A stretch of 64,000 bases of DNA from Actinorugispora endophytica (GTDB taxonomy: Bacteria; Actinomycetota; Actinomycetes; Streptosporangiales; Streptosporangiaceae): assembly GCF_004363075.1 (NCBI RefSeq), contig NZ_SNYN01000005.1:123696-187695 (forward strand), read 5' to 3'. A model generated the notes under the pieces. That model saw only the letters and a program-made list of their open reading frames with translations, was not told the DNA's origin and ran no database searches. Each line of letters begins with the position of its first letter. The first letter of the stretch is position 1. The position numbers and the translations under genes are program-made. This document shows positions 52,329 through 61,114 of the stretch, in pieces.

Positions 52329-53659
52329 TGAGCAGTCGAACGCCCACCGTGGCGAACGTCGAGGTAGTGCCGGTCGCCGGGTACGACAGCATGCTGCTCA
52401 ACCTCAGCGGCGCCCACGGCCCCTTCTTCACCCGCAACATCGCGGTGCTGACCGACAGCGAGGGCCGGACCGGCGTCGGGGAGGTCCCCGGCGGCGAGAC
52501 GATCCGCGCCACCATCGCGGACGCCGCCGACCTGCTCGTCGGCCGGCCGGTCGCGCAGCTGCACCGGCTGCTCCGGCAGGTCGGGGACGCCTTCGCCGAG
52601 CGCGACAGCGGCGGGCGCGGCAACCAGACCTTCGACCTGCGCTCCACGATCCACGCGGTCACGGCGCTGGAGTCGGCCCTGCTCGACCTGCTCGGCCAGC
52701 ACCTGGAGGTCCCCGTCTGCGACCTGCTCGGTGAGGGCCGCCAACGCGACCGGGTCCCCGTCCTCGGCTACCTGTTCTACGTCGGCGACCGCCGCGACAC
52801 GCCGCTGCCCTACCTGGCCGAGAAGGAGCCCGCGGACGCCTGGGAGCGGTTGCGGCGCGAACCCGCGCTCACCCCCGAGGCCGTGGTCGCCCTGGCCGAG
52901 GCCGCACGGGAGCGCTACGGCTTCCGCGACTTCAAGCTCAAGGGCGGGGTCCTGCCGGGGGAGGAGGAGGTCGCCGCGGTGCGCGCCCTGGCCGAACGCT
53001 TCCCCGACGCCCGGATCACCCTCGACCCCAACGGCGGCTGGCTGCTGGAGGACGCGGTCCGGCTCTGCTCGGACCTGCACGGCGTGCTCGCCTACGCCGA
53101 GGACCCGTGCGGGGCCGAGGGCGTCTACTCGGCCCGGGAGGTCATGGCCGAGTTCCGCAGGGCCACCGGACTGGCGACCGCGACCAACATGATCGCCACC
53201 GACTGGCGGCAGCTGGCGCACAGCATCCGCTCGCAGGCGGTGGACATCCCCCTCGCCGACCCGCACTTCTGGACGATGCGCGGCTCGGTGCGGGTGGCCC
53301 AGCTGTGCCGCGACTTCGGGCTCACCTGGGGATCGCACTCCAACAACCACTTCGACATCTCCCTGGCCATGTTCGCCCACGTGGGCGCGGCGGCGCCCGA
53401 CCCGATCACGGCCCTGGACACCCACTGGATCTGGCAGGACGGCCAGGCGCTGACCCGCGAGCCCCTCCGGATCACGGACGGCTCCATCGGCGTCCCGACC
53501 GCCCCCGGGCTGGGCGTCGAGCTCGACCGGGACGCCCTGGACGCCGCCCACGAGCTCTACCTCGAACACGGACTCGGCACGCGCGACGACGCCGCCGCGA
53601 TGCGCCACCTCGTCCCGGGGTGGACCTTCGACCCCAAGCGCCCCGCGATGGTGCGCTGA
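52328..53659 (+). CDS. gudD: Glucarate dehydratase
   Basis: A 443-residue enolase-superfamily dehydratase. The KxK motif is FKLKGG (near residue 205), metal ligands lie in LDPNGGW, AEDPCG and ATNM near 235-285, and the catalytic His is in [13 protein letters not shown] near 335. The ratio of features (long N-terminal cap with [16 protein letters not shown]) is typical of GudD rather than muconate-lactonising enzymes. It removes water from D-glucarate or L-idarate to give 5-keto-4-deoxyglucarate. Start chosen at the ATG; an overlapping GTG at 52325 is possible. Confidence 0.9.
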   Translation: MSSRTPTVANVEVVPVAGYDSMLLNLSGAHGPFFTRNIAVLTDSEGRTGVGEVPGGETIRATIADAADLLVGRPVAQLHRLLRQVGDAFAERDSGGRGNQTFDLRSTIHAVTALESALLDLLGQHLEVPVCDLLGEGRQRDRVPVLGYLFYVGDRRDTPLPYLAEKEPADAWERLRREPALTPEAVVALAEAARERYGFRDFKLKGGVLPGEEEVAAVRALAERFPDARITLDPNGGWLLEDAVRLCSDLHGVLAYAEDPCGAEGVYSAREVMAEFRRATGLATATNMIATDWRQLAHSIRSQAVDIPLADPHFWTMRGSVRVAQLCRDFGLTWGSHSNNHFDISLAMFAHVGAAAPDPITALDTHWIWQDGQALTREPLRITDGSIGVPTAPGLGVELDRDALDAAHELYLEHGLGTRDDAAAMRHLVPGWTFDPKRPAMVR

Positions 53660-53706
53660 ACCCCCCGCCGTCACGATCCGAACGACACCACGACCTTGGA
53701 GAAGCG

Positions 53707-54921
53707 ATGACCACACCGTCCGGTCCTGTCGACGGGGCGCCCCGCAGGCATCCCACCACCGCGCCGCGCGACAGCGCCGTCCACGACCGGATCAGCTCGG
53801 TCACCCTCTCCCGCGTCGACCTCCCCCTGGCGTCGCCCATCAGCGACGCCAAGGTGCTCACCGGGCGCCAGAAGCCGCTCACCTCGGTGTCGATGCTGTT
53901 CGCGGAGGTGCGCACGGAGGAGGGGCTGGAGGGGGTCGGCTACAGCTACTCCAAGCGGGCCGGGGGGCCGGGGCAGTACGCGCACGCCAGGGAGGTCGCG
54001 CCCGAGCTCATCGGCGAGGACCCCAGCGACATCCAGAGGATCTGGACGAAACTGGTGTGGGCCGGCGCCTCGGTGGGCCGCAGCGGCCTGGCCACGCAGG
54101 CGATCGCGGCGATCGACATCGCCCTGTGGGACCTCAAGGCCAAGCGGGCCGGGCTGCCGCTGGCGAAGCTGCTCGGCGCGCACCGGGACGCGGTGGACTG
54201 CTACAACACCTCCGGGGGCTTCCTGTCGACGCCGCTGGAGCAGGTGCTGGAGAACACCCGCGCCGCCCGCGCGGCGGGGATCGGCAGGATCAAGATCAAG
54301 GTCGGCCAGCCCGACACCCGCGCCGACCTGGAGCGCGTCGAGGCCGTACGCGAGGAGCTGGGCGACTTCCCGCTGATGGTGGACGCCAACCAGCAGTGGA
54401 ACCGCAGCACCGCCGTGCGTATGGGGCGGACCCTGGAGGAGTTCGACCTGGTCTGGATCGAGGAGCCGCTCGACGCCTACGACGCCGAGGGGCACGCGGC
54501 GCTGGCGCGCGAACTGGCGACCCCGATCGCCACCGGCGAGATGCTGACCAGCGTGCCCGAGCACGAGGAGCTGATCCGGATCGGCGCCGTCGACTTCATG
54601 CAGCCGGACGCGCCGCGCGTCGGCGGGATCACGCCCTTCCTCACGATCATGGCGCGCGGCCGGCAGGCCGGGATCCGGATGGCGCCGCACTTCGCCATGG
54701 AGATCCACGTGCACCTGGCGGCGGCCTACGAGAACGATCCGTGGGTGGAGCACTTCGACTGGCTCCAGCCGCTCTTCGACGAGCGGTTGGAGATCGCCGA
54801 CGGCCGCATGCGCGTGCCGAACCGCCCCGGTCTGGGGTTCACCATCAGCGAGCAGGCCCGGGCCTGGACGGCGCAGAGCGTGCGTGTCGACGCCGACGGA
54901 CGCGCCGACCTCTCGCACTGA
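53707..54921 (+). CDS. Mandelate-racemase-family galactarate/talarate dehydratase
   Basis: A 404-residue enolase-superfamily enzyme. It shows KIKVG (KxK, near residue 197), VDANQQW (metal Asp), WIEEPLD and TGEML (metal Glu) and APHFAMEIHVHL with the catalytic His near 323. This set matches L-talarate/galactarate dehydratases of the MR subgroup, which give 5-keto-4-deoxyglucarate too, so the locus could use both glucarate and galactarate. The N-terminal ~25 residues are an unusual Pro/Arg-rich extension. Last gene of the operon, 47 bp past gudD. Confidence 0.8.
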   Translation: MTTPSGPVDGAPRRHPTTAPRDSAVHDRISSVTLSRVDLPLASPISDAKVLTGRQKPLTSVSMLFAEVRTEEGLEGVGYSYSKRAGGPGQYAHAREVAPELIGEDPSDIQRIWTKLVWAGASVGRSGLATQAIAAIDIALWDLKAKRAGLPLAKLLGAHRDAVDCYNTSGGFLSTPLEQVLENTRAARAAGIGRIKIKVGQPDTRADLERVEAVREELGDFPLMVDANQQWNRSTAVRMGRTLEEFDLVWIEEPLDAYDAEGHAALARELATPIATGEMLTSVPEHEELIRIGAVDFMQPDAPRVGGITPFLTIMARGRQAGIRMAPHFAMEIHVHLAAAYENDPWVEHFDWLQPLFDERLEIADGRMRVPNRPGLGFTISEQARAWTAQSVRVDADGRADLSH

Positions 54922-54931
54922 CGCCGACCGT

Positions 54932-54978
54932 CGCGTCACGGACATCCGGCGGGGACGCGCGGACCTCCGGCCGCGCCC
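54932..54978. repeat. 47-bp direct repeat, copy 1
   Basis: Matches 55100-55146 at 42 of 47 positions. Both copies begin CGCGTCACGGACATCCGGCG. It begins 11 bp past the galactarate dehydratase stop. Confidence 0.8.
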
Positions 54979-55018
54979 ATGATGTCCGTTGCGTGAGGGG
55001 TTCGTTGACGGTCTTGGG

Positions 55019-55054
55019 CTTTCTGCCCGTTTCGGGGCCGGGAAGGGCAGAAAG
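55019..55054. terminator. Terminator-like stem-loop
   Basis: CTTTCTGCCC (55019-55028) and GGGCAGAAAG (55045-55054) form a perfect 10-bp stem around a GC-rich loop; it lies about 100 bp past the hexarate operon. Confidence 0.55.
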
Positions 55055-55099
55055 TCCGTGATCATTTCGAGCGAGGGCGGAACCGGCCCTCGAAACCTC

Positions 55100-55146
55100 C
55101 GCGTCACGGACATCCGGCGGTTATGCGCGGGCCTCCGGCCCCGCCC
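55100..55146. repeat. 47-bp direct repeat, copy 2
   Basis: Second copy, 168 bp after the first, with five substitutions and no gap. It may have arisen by duplication during element decay. Confidence 0.8.
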
Positions 55147-55211
55147 GCCGTCGCCGCCCCGTCACCGCGCCGCACACAAGAACACCCCGACGATCCGCTC
55201 GGCGGACTCCC

Positions 55212-55376
55212 GACACCGCGCTGTCCGTGCTCGACGCCGCACACGACGCCGCACCGGAGACGATCCGGTACAACGGCTACGCGCGCCGGATCATCCTGGA
55301 AGAGCTGAACGCCACCAGCGGCCGCCGGCGCCAGCGCGCCAGCGGCCTCGCGGCCAAGGTCGGCATGCTCACGTAG
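55212..55376 (+). pseudogene. Probable gene fragment of a lost element
   Basis: A 54-codon stretch reads like a helical C-terminal tail (APETIRYNGYARRIILEEL and RASGLAAKVGML) and ends in TAG. No start or ribosome site fits and nothing upstream in the frame looks coding. It could be the end of a small mobile-element gene; the family is not recognised. Confidence 0.35.
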
Positions 55377-55540
55377 CTGGTATGCGGCCCTGGTCGCCCG
55401 CGCGCACTCTCCTCCGGGGAGGACACGTGAAACGGTCCCGCCGGCCGTCCCGGTGGGGCCTTCGGCTTCCCGCAGGAGAACACCGGCACCAGTGCGCCGA
55501 TGAGCGTGTCGGCCCTCCGATAACCGGGGCGGTTCAGGCG

Positions 55541-55792
55541 ATGCTGCGGTATTCCTCCATCACGATCACCTCGGACACGTACACCGGCGTCCTGCCCGAG
55601 GTCGCCCGCGAAGCCGAGGAAGTGCCGGAGCCGATGGCTCCCCGGGCGGCCGTCGGGAGTGATTCCGGGACTGCCGGGCTCCCCCAGGGGCGGATGCGGG
55701 AAAGGACGCTCCTCCATACGGAAGAACGTCCAGGTGACACGAATGGCCACGAGTGGGCCCCCAGGGGATCGAACCCTGAACCCGCGGATTAA
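55541..55792 (+). pseudogene. 5'-truncated tyrosine integrase remnant
   Basis: The frame encodes MLRYSSITITSDTYTGVLPE and continues with VAREAEE, the very conserved C-terminal box of actinomycete integrases, including the tyrosine nucleophile in SDTYTGVLPEVA. The region upstream that should contain the Arg and His catalytic motifs is missing. Its tail (HEWAPRGSNPEPAD) runs into the adjacent tRNA-Lys gene, as in integrases that sit next to their tRNA target. This marks the former right end of a second integrative element. Confidence 0.7.
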
Positions 55793-55826
55793 AAGTCCGC
55801 TGCTCTGCCAGTTGAGCTAAGGGCCC
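55754..55826 (-). tRNA. tRNA-Lys (anticodon TTT)
   Basis: The minus strand folds as GGGCCCT acceptor, D arm with AGCTCAACTGGCAGAGC, anticodon arm GCGGACTTTTAATCCGC giving anticodon TTT, T arm GTTCGATCC and 3' GGGGCCC plus A. The CCA is not encoded. Its 3' end faces the integrase remnant. Confidence 0.93.
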
Positions 55827-55970
55827 GCGCGGGCACCGTCCACGATGCCGCACACGCTGGTGTAAGGGTAACGGGTTTTCGGCCCGTACGGGGCATCCGG
55901 GGGTGTGCGGGAGTTCTGGTGCCCCGCCCCCGTCCGCGGCCGGTCGCCGCCCGCCTGACCCCGGACGCGG

Positions 55971-56007
55971 GACCGCCCCGGAGCGGGAGGGGGCTCCGGG
56001 GCGGTTC
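55971..56007 (-). terminator. Terminator after the acetate symporter operon
   Basis: GACCGCCCCGGAGC (55971-55984) pairs with GCTCCGGGGCGGTTC (55993-56007) around a G-rich loop, 22 bp past the symporter stop as read on the minus strand. Confidence 0.65.
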
Positions 56008-56028
56008 CTGGGAGGGGGTACAGGATGG

Positions 56029-57654
56029 TCAGTGGGAGGCGGCCTTCTCGGCGCCCGCTCCGGTGAGGGAGCGGACCTCCATCTCGGCCTGCTTCTTGGC
56101 GTTGTGCTCCTTGGAGAGCACGGTGCCGAGCCAGCCGAGGAAGAAGGCCAGCGGGATGGACACCAGGCCCGGGTTCGACAGCGGGAACCAGGCGAAGTCC
56201 ATGCCCTTGATCATCGACGTCTCCGAACCGGACACGGCCGGGGAGAACACGATCAGCGTGATGGTGACGACCAGGCCGCCGTAGATGCTCCACAGCGCGC
56301 CCTGGGTGTTGAAGCGCTTCCAGAACAGCGTGTACAGGATCGTCGGCAGGTTCGCCGAGGCCGCCACCGCGAAGGCGAGCGCGACCAGGAAGGCCACGTT
56401 CTGCTCCTTGGCGAAGATGCCGCCCAGGACGGCGGCCGCGCCGATGACCACGGCGGTGATCCGGGCCACCCGCACCTCGCTGCGGGCGCTGTCGTCCCCG
56501 GACTGCCCCTTCTTGATCACGCTGGTGTAGACGTCGTGCGCGAAGGACGCGGACGCGGTGATCGTCAGGCCCGCCACCACCGCCAGGATCGTGGCGAAGG
56601 CGACCGCGGCGATGAACCCGAGCAGGACCGGACCGCCCAGGGCCAGCGCCAGCAGCGGCGCCGCCGAGTTCACGCCCCCCGGCGCGTTGGCGATCTCCTC
56701 CGGCCCGACCAGCGCCCCCGCGCCGTAACCCAGCACCAGGGTGAACAGGTAGAACAGGCCGATCAGCGAGATCGCCCACACCACGGAGCGGCGCGCGTCC
56801 TTGGCGGTGGGAACGGTGTAGAAGCGCATCAGCACGTGCGGCAGGCCCGCGGTGCCCAGCACCAGCGCGATGCCCAGGGAGAGGAAGTTCAGCTTGGAGA
56901 CCTCGTTGATGCCGTACTGGGCCCCGGGCGACAGGAGCGCCTCGCCCTTGCCGCCCTCCTGGGCCACCGCGTCGGCGAGCACCCCGGAGAAGTCGAAGCC
57001 GTACAGGGCCAGGACCCAGACGGTCATCGCGGCGGCGCCGGCGATGAGCAGCCCCGCCTTGATGATCTGCACCCAGGTGGTGCCCCTCATGCCGCCGATC
57101 AGCACGTAGATGATCATGACGACGCCGACCGTGGCGATGATGACGTTCTGGCCGACCTCGCTGCGGATGCCGAGCAGCAGGTTGACCAGCGCGCCGCCGC
57201 CCGCCATCTGGGCGAGGAGGTAGAAGAAGGAGACCGCGAGGGTGGAGACGGCCGCCGCGGCGCGGATGGGCCGCTGGCGCATGCGGAAGGCCAGCACGTC
57301 GCCCATGGTGAACTTCGCGGTGTTGCGCATCAGCTCGGCGACGAGCAGGAGCGCCACCAGCCAGGCCACCAGGAAGCCGATGGAGTAGAGGAAGCCGTCG
57401 TAGCCGTTGAGCGCGATCGCGCCGACGATGCCCAGGAACGAGGCGGCGGACAGGTAGTCGCCCGCGATCGCCATGCCGTTCTGCGGGCCGCTGAAGGACC
57501 GCCCGGCCGCGTAGTAGTCCGCGGCGGTCTTGGTGTTGCGGCTCGCCCGGAACACGATCACCAGGGTGATCAGGACGAACGCGCCGAAGATGCTGAAGTT
57601 CAGGACGGGGTTGATGGCGTCCAGGCCCTGCGCGAGGTGCAGCGTGCCGCTCAC
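56029..57654 (-). CDS. actP: Sodium:solute symporter, acetate permease type (ActP)
   Basis: A 541-residue SSS-family protein with about thirteen transmembrane segments. The region RSFSGPQNGMAIAGDYLSAA near residue 52 and GLPHVLMRFYTVP near 270 are typical of ActP/MctC cation-acetate symporters. It is preceded, with a four-base overlap, by a DUF485 gene, the usual partner of actP. Together with the symporter at 58288 and acs, it points to import of acetate or related short monocarboxylates. Confidence 0.9.
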   Translation of the reverse strand: MSGTLHLAQGLDAINPVLNFSIFGAFVLITLVIVFRASRNTKTAADYYAAGRSFSGPQNGMAIAGDYLSAASFLGIVGAIALNGYDGFLYSIGFLVAWLVALLLVAELMRNTAKFTMGDVLAFRMRQRPIRAAAAVSTLAVSFFYLLAQMAGGGALVNLLLGIRSEVGQNVIIATVGVVMIIYVLIGGMRGTTWVQIIKAGLLIAGAAAMTVWVLALYGFDFSGVLADAVAQEGGKGEALLSPGAQYGINEVSKLNFLSLGIALVLGTAGLPHVLMRFYTVPTAKDARRSVVWAISLIGLFYLFTLVLGYGAGALVGPEEIANAPGGVNSAAPLLALALGGPVLLGFIAAVAFATILAVVAGLTITASASFAHDVYTSVIKKGQSGDDSARSEVRVARITAVVIGAAAVLGGIFAKEQNVAFLVALAFAVAASANLPTILYTLFWKRFNTQGALWSIYGGLVVTITLIVFSPAVSGSETSMIKGMDFAWFPLSNPGLVSIPLAFFLGWLGTVLSKEHNAKKQAEMEVRSLTGAGAEKAASH

Positions 57655-58004
57655 TTGCCCTCCTCACCTTCGATGTCGCCGCGGATCTTGTCCGCGAGGG
57701 GGTCCAGCCTGCTCCCGGCGTAGCGGACGTACAGGCCCGTGATGACGAAGGTCGAGACGAACTGGAGCAGCCCGAAGACGATGCCGACGTTGATGTTGCC
57801 GACGAGGGGGGTCGCCATGAAGTCGTGCGCGTAGTCGGCGACCAGCACGTAGAGCAGGTACCAGGCGAGGAAGAAGGCGGTCATCGGGAACACGAAGACA
57901 CGCAGCCGTCTGCGCAGCTCCTGGAACTCCGGACCTGCCTGCACCGCCTCCCAGTCGGGGTCGGGCCCCTGGCCGACGGCGCGGCCGTTTTCGGTGTCAG
58001 TCAA
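57651..58004 (-). CDS. DUF485-family small membrane protein
   Basis: A 117-residue protein. The start is taken as TTG at 58004 because GGAGG stands 7 bp upstream; no closer ATG or GTG exists. It has a ~35-residue soluble N-terminus and two hydrophobic segments (FPMTAFFLAWYLLYVLVADY and GIVFGLLQFVSTFVITGLYV), the DUF485 layout. Family members are always found with SSS symporters and are thought to be accessory subunits. It overlaps actP by four bases. Confidence 0.85.
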   Translation of the reverse strand: MTDTENGRAVGQGPDPDWEAVQAGPEFQELRRRLRVFVFPMTAFFLAWYLLYVLVADYAHDFMATPLVGNINVGIVFGLLQFVSTFVITGLYVRYAGSRLDPLADKIRGDIEGEEGK

Positions 58005-58200
58005 TTGAGGGCCTCCGCTGCGCCTCGGAATGTGCTGTAGGACACATGTGTTTCGCGACACGCTAGGGAGGCTCCGGTGGCTTCGGGTACCTCTGGCGGT
58101 TCGAATGACGAGTGGCGCGACGAGCGGTCGACGAACGGCGCGCCGTCGCGGACGAGCGGTCGCCCGCCCCGCGAACCCGCTGCTCGGAACGATTCCGGCC

Positions 58201-58262
58201 GCTGGTCGGGGCCTTCTCGGGGTCTCAACCGCCTCCGAGACCCCGAGAAGGCCGCGACCAGC
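58201..58262. repeat. Palindromic intergenic repeat, copy G (inverted)
   Basis: GCTGGTCG...GGCCTTCTCGGGGTCTC pairs with GAGACCCCGAGAAGGCCG...CGACCAGC (written with gaps); loop AACCGCCTCC as in copy F. It separates the two symporter operons. Confidence 0.85.
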
Positions 58263-58287
58263 GAGGAAGCCGCTGCGAACCGGACAC

Positions 58288-59979
58288 TCAGGGGTGTCCC
58301 GGGGGGGTGTGCGGCGGGTCCTCGTCGAGGTGCAGGCGCAGCATCGCGGTCCGGGACCACGACGGGGGGCGTCCGCGCAGGGAGACCAGCACCATGGCGG
58401 CGAACGCCAGCGGCACCGACCACGGCGCGGGCTGGGTGATGAGGATGGCCTGCCACCCGCTCAGGGCCGGGCCGAACAGCGCGACGGCGATCGCGCCCAG
58501 GGTCGCGAGCAGCCCGGCCAGCACCCCGCTGACCGCCCCGGTCCTGGTCAGCCGGGGCCACCAGATCCCCAGCACCAGCAGCGGGCAGAAGGTCGACGCG
58601 GCCACGGTGAACCCCCAGGTCACCAGCAGCCCCGCGTCCAGCGGCGCGGCGGGCAGGGCCAGCAGCACCAGTACGGCCGCCGCGAGCAGCACGGTGATCC
58701 GCAGCCTGAGCAGCCCGCCGGGCAGCAGGTCGTACGCGATCGCGCCGGAGATCACCAGCAGCAGCCCCAGCGAGGTGGCCAGGAACGCCGCGAACGCGCC
58801 CACCGTCAGCAGGGTCGTCATCAGGGTGCTCGCCCAGCCGGTCGCCACCTGGGCGGGCAGCGCCACCACCACCGTGTCGGTGGCGCCCGAGAGGTACAGC
58901 TCGGGCACGAGCACCCGCCCCAGCGTCCCGTACACGCCCGGGAACATGTAGAAGACACCCAGCAGCGCCACCGTGATCGCCGCGGTCCGGCGCGCCGCGC
59001 GTCCGTCCGGGCTGGTGTGGAAGCGCATCAGGACGTGCGGCAGCCCCATCGTGCCCAGCGCGGTCGCCGTCAGCACCGCCAGGGTGGCCAGCAGCGGGTG
59101 CCCGGCGTCGCCCATGTTCAGCAGGGGCCGGTGCCAGTCCCCGCCGCCCGGCGGCGTGCTGCCGCGCACCCCCGGAACGGGGGCGCCCTCGGGGAAGACC
59201 AGGGTCTGGCCCGACTCCACGTGGACGTCTCCCGGTCCCAGCACGGACTCCCGTCCCCGGAGCGAGCGCACCGGTGTCGCCTCGTCCACCTCCAGGGTGA
59301 CGTCCACCCGGAACGACACGGAGGTGTCCGCGTCGAAGCGGGTGAACTCCACCGGATGCGCGGCGTCGTACCGGACCTGCGGCCCGGCCAGCGCGAGCAG
59401 CCAGACGGCGGGCGCGATGAACAGCAGCAGCTTCAGGCAGAACTGGAACGCCTGGACGTAGGTGGCGGCGCGCATCCCGCCCAGCGCGAGCGTCGCGCTG
59501 ATGGCCGCGCCCGAGAGCACCACGCCCACCCAGTACGGGGCGGAGCTCACCGTGCTGAGCACCAGGCCGGCGGTGCGCAGCTGCGGCACCAGGTAGAGCC
59601 CGCCGATCACCAGCACCACCAGCGCGCTGAGGCGGCGCAGGCCGGGCGAGGCCAGGCGCGCCTCGGCGAAGTCGGGCACGGTCAGCGCCCCCGACCGGCG
59701 CATCGGCGCGGCCACCAGGATGAGCATCGCGACGTACCCGGCGGTGAAGCCCACCGGATACCACAGCGAGCCGATCCCGTCCTTGACGACCAGCCCCGCC
59801 ACCCCGAGGAACGACGCCGCGGACAGGTACTCGCCCGACACCGCGGCCGAGTTCAGCAGCGGCGACACCCGCCGCGAGGCGACCAGGAAGTCCGAGGTGG
59901 TGCGCATCGCGGCCACCCCGCGCAGGCCGATCAGCAGCGTCACCACCATGACCGCGGCCACCGCGGCCAGCGCCGCCAT
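58288..59979 (-). CDS. Sodium:solute symporter (second acetate/monocarboxylate permease)
   Basis: A 563-residue SSS protein. SGEYLSAASFLGVAGLVV near residue 45, RAATYVQAFQFCLKL near 150 and GLPHVLMRFHTSPDG near 300 match acetate-permease relatives. A hydrophilic stretch of ~75 residues (about 205-280) with DVHVESGQTLVFPEG would form a large outside loop absent from the ActP copy at 56029. ATG overlaps the stop of a small membrane-protein gene by one base (TGATG); four genes are coupled this way. Confidence 0.87.
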   Translation of the reverse strand: MAALAAVAAVMVVTLLIGLRGVAAMRTTSDFLVASRRVSPLLNSAAVSGEYLSAASFLGVAGLVVKDGIGSLWYPVGFTAGYVAMLILVAAPMRRSGALTVPDFAEARLASPGLRRLSALVVLVIGGLYLVPQLRTAGLVLSTVSSAPYWVGVVLSGAAISATLALGGMRAATYVQAFQFCLKLLLFIAPAVWLLALAGPQVRYDAAHPVEFTRFDADTSVSFRVDVTLEVDEATPVRSLRGRESVLGPGDVHVESGQTLVFPEGAPVPGVRGSTPPGGGDWHRPLLNMGDAGHPLLATLAVLTATALGTMGLPHVLMRFHTSPDGRAARRTAAITVALLGVFYMFPGVYGTLGRVLVPELYLSGATDTVVVALPAQVATGWASTLMTTLLTVGAFAAFLATSLGLLLVISGAIAYDLLPGGLLRLRITVLLAAAVLVLLALPAAPLDAGLLVTWGFTVAASTFCPLLVLGIWWPRLTRTGAVSGVLAGLLATLGAIAVALFGPALSGWQAILITQPAPWSVPLAFAAMVLVSLRGRPPSWSRTAMLRLHLDEDPPHTPPGHP

Positions 59980-60329
59980 CAGCGCCTCTCGACGCGTTCG
60001 GCCCGACGCAGCTGCCAGTGCGCCAGAAGCGCCATGACCGGGTACGGGAGGACCGCCAGCATCAGCCAGGACAGCGGGACCCCCAGCAGCCGCACCCCGT
60101 CCAGCTCCGGCCAGGCGGTGAACACCAGCGGCAGGCCCAGCAGCAGCGCGGTGGTGAGCGCCAGGCCGACCAGGCCCTGGGCGCGCTGGGCGTGGTAGAG
60201 CGCGGCCGCGCGCTCGGCGTTCCCGGGGTCGAGGCGCGGCACCCGCCACCGGCCGCGGGCCCTGCCGCGCGAGTGCGCGAGGCGGGTCTGGGGGCTCGTC
60301 ACCGCGACCCGCCTGGTCCGGTTCGGCAT
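59979..60329 (-). CDS. Small two-TM partner protein of the symporter
   Basis: A 116-residue protein with a basic N-terminus (first 40 residues, Arg-rich) and two hydrophobic segments (GLVGLALTTALLLGLPLVF and WLMLAVLPYPVMALLAHW). Layout and position right before an SSS symporter mirror the DUF485 protein at 57651, but the sequence is different. Start and stop overlap both neighbours by one base. Accessory-subunit role is inference. Confidence 0.75.
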   Translation of the reverse strand: MPNRTRRVAVTSPQTRLAHSRGRARGRWRVPRLDPGNAERAAALYHAQRAQGLVGLALTTALLLGLPLVFTAWPELDGVRLLGVPLSWLMLAVLPYPVMALLAHWQLRRAERVERR

Positions 60330-61114
60330 CACTCCCCCCGCTCGGTTCCGTCGAGGTCGCCGCGCTGGGCGGCGAGCAGCAGCTGCTCGCGCAGCTCCCG
60401 GGCGTGCCGCCGGCTCACCGGGACGTCGCCGAGGTCGGTGTGCGCGAGCAGCCCGCCCACCGAGTCGCTGCGCAGCTCCCGGATCGCGTCCAGTGCCACC
60501 AGGTAGCCGCGGTGCACCCGCAGGAAACCGGTGTCGGACCAGTACTCCTCCAACCGGGAGATCGGCATCCGCACCAGGTGCACCCCGCTGGGCGTGTGCA
60601 GCCGCACGTAGTCGCCGTTGGCCTCGACGAAGCGCACGTCGCCGCGCCGCACGTAGCGGGTGCGCCCGGCGGTCTCCACCGGGAGCGCCGCCATCGCCTC
60701 GGGCCGCTGCGGTCCGGTGGCGGGACCGCCCGCCGCGGCCATCCGCACGACCTTGGCCAGCGCCATCGAGAGGCGCTCGGCGCGCACCGGTTTGAGCAGG
60801 TAGTCCACGGCTCCTATGCCGTACGCGGTGACCGCGTGCTCGTCGTGCGCGGTCACGAAGACGGTCACCGGCGGCTCGCTGAGCTTGGCCAGCAGCGAGG
60901 CGAGTTCGATGCCGTCCAGGCCGGGCATCGAGATGTCCAGGAACACCGCGTCGAACCGGCCGCCCTGGATGCTCCTGAGCGCGCTGATCGGATCGTCGGC
61001 GGCGACGACCTCCTCGACCTCGGGAGCCCCGCGCAGCAGCCGGCACAGTTCGGCCAGCGCCAGCGGGACGTCGTCGACCGCCAGAACGCGGAGTCCTCTG
61101 GGCGTCGGCGTCAT
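60329..61114 (-). CDS. LytTR-family response regulator
   Basis: A 261-residue regulator: receiver domain with AVDDVPLALA, phospho-acceptor in AVFLDISMPG, Lys in YLLKPVRAE, and a C-terminal LytTR DNA-binding domain (RYVRRGDVRFVEANGDYVRL, then FLRVHRGYLVAL). It is coupled to a LytS-type kinase upstream and to the symporter pair downstream, so the system likely turns on transport in response to its substrate, as BtsSR and DctSR-like systems do. The acs gene is a second possible target. Confidence 0.88.
   Translation of the reverse strand: MTPTPRGLRVLAVDDVPLALAELCRLLRGAPEVEEVVAADDPISALRSIQGGRFDAVFLDISMPGLDGIELASLLAKLSEPPVTVFVTAHDEHAVTAYGIGAVDYLLKPVRAERLSMALAKVVRMAAAGGPATGPQRPEAMAALPVETAGRTRYVRRGDVRFVEANGDYVRLHTPSGVHLVRMPISRLEEYWSDTGFLRVHRGYLVALDAIRELRSDSVGGLLAHTDLGDVPVSRRHARELREQLLLAAQRGDLDGTERGE

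Larger units (their letters stand above)
54922..55540. other. Decayed accessory region left of tRNA-Lys
   Basis: No intact gene. It holds two copies of a 47-bp direct repeat, a terminator-like stem (55019-55054), another stem with ends TTCGAG / CTCGAA (55067-55095) and a likely gene remnant (55212-55376). The mosaic of repeats and fragments is typical of a degraded integrated element. Confidence 0.55.

Noticed and set aside
8284..58262. The repeat family as a CRISPR array
   Set aside because: Copies are scattered over 50 kb, not regularly spaced, and no cas gene is present.
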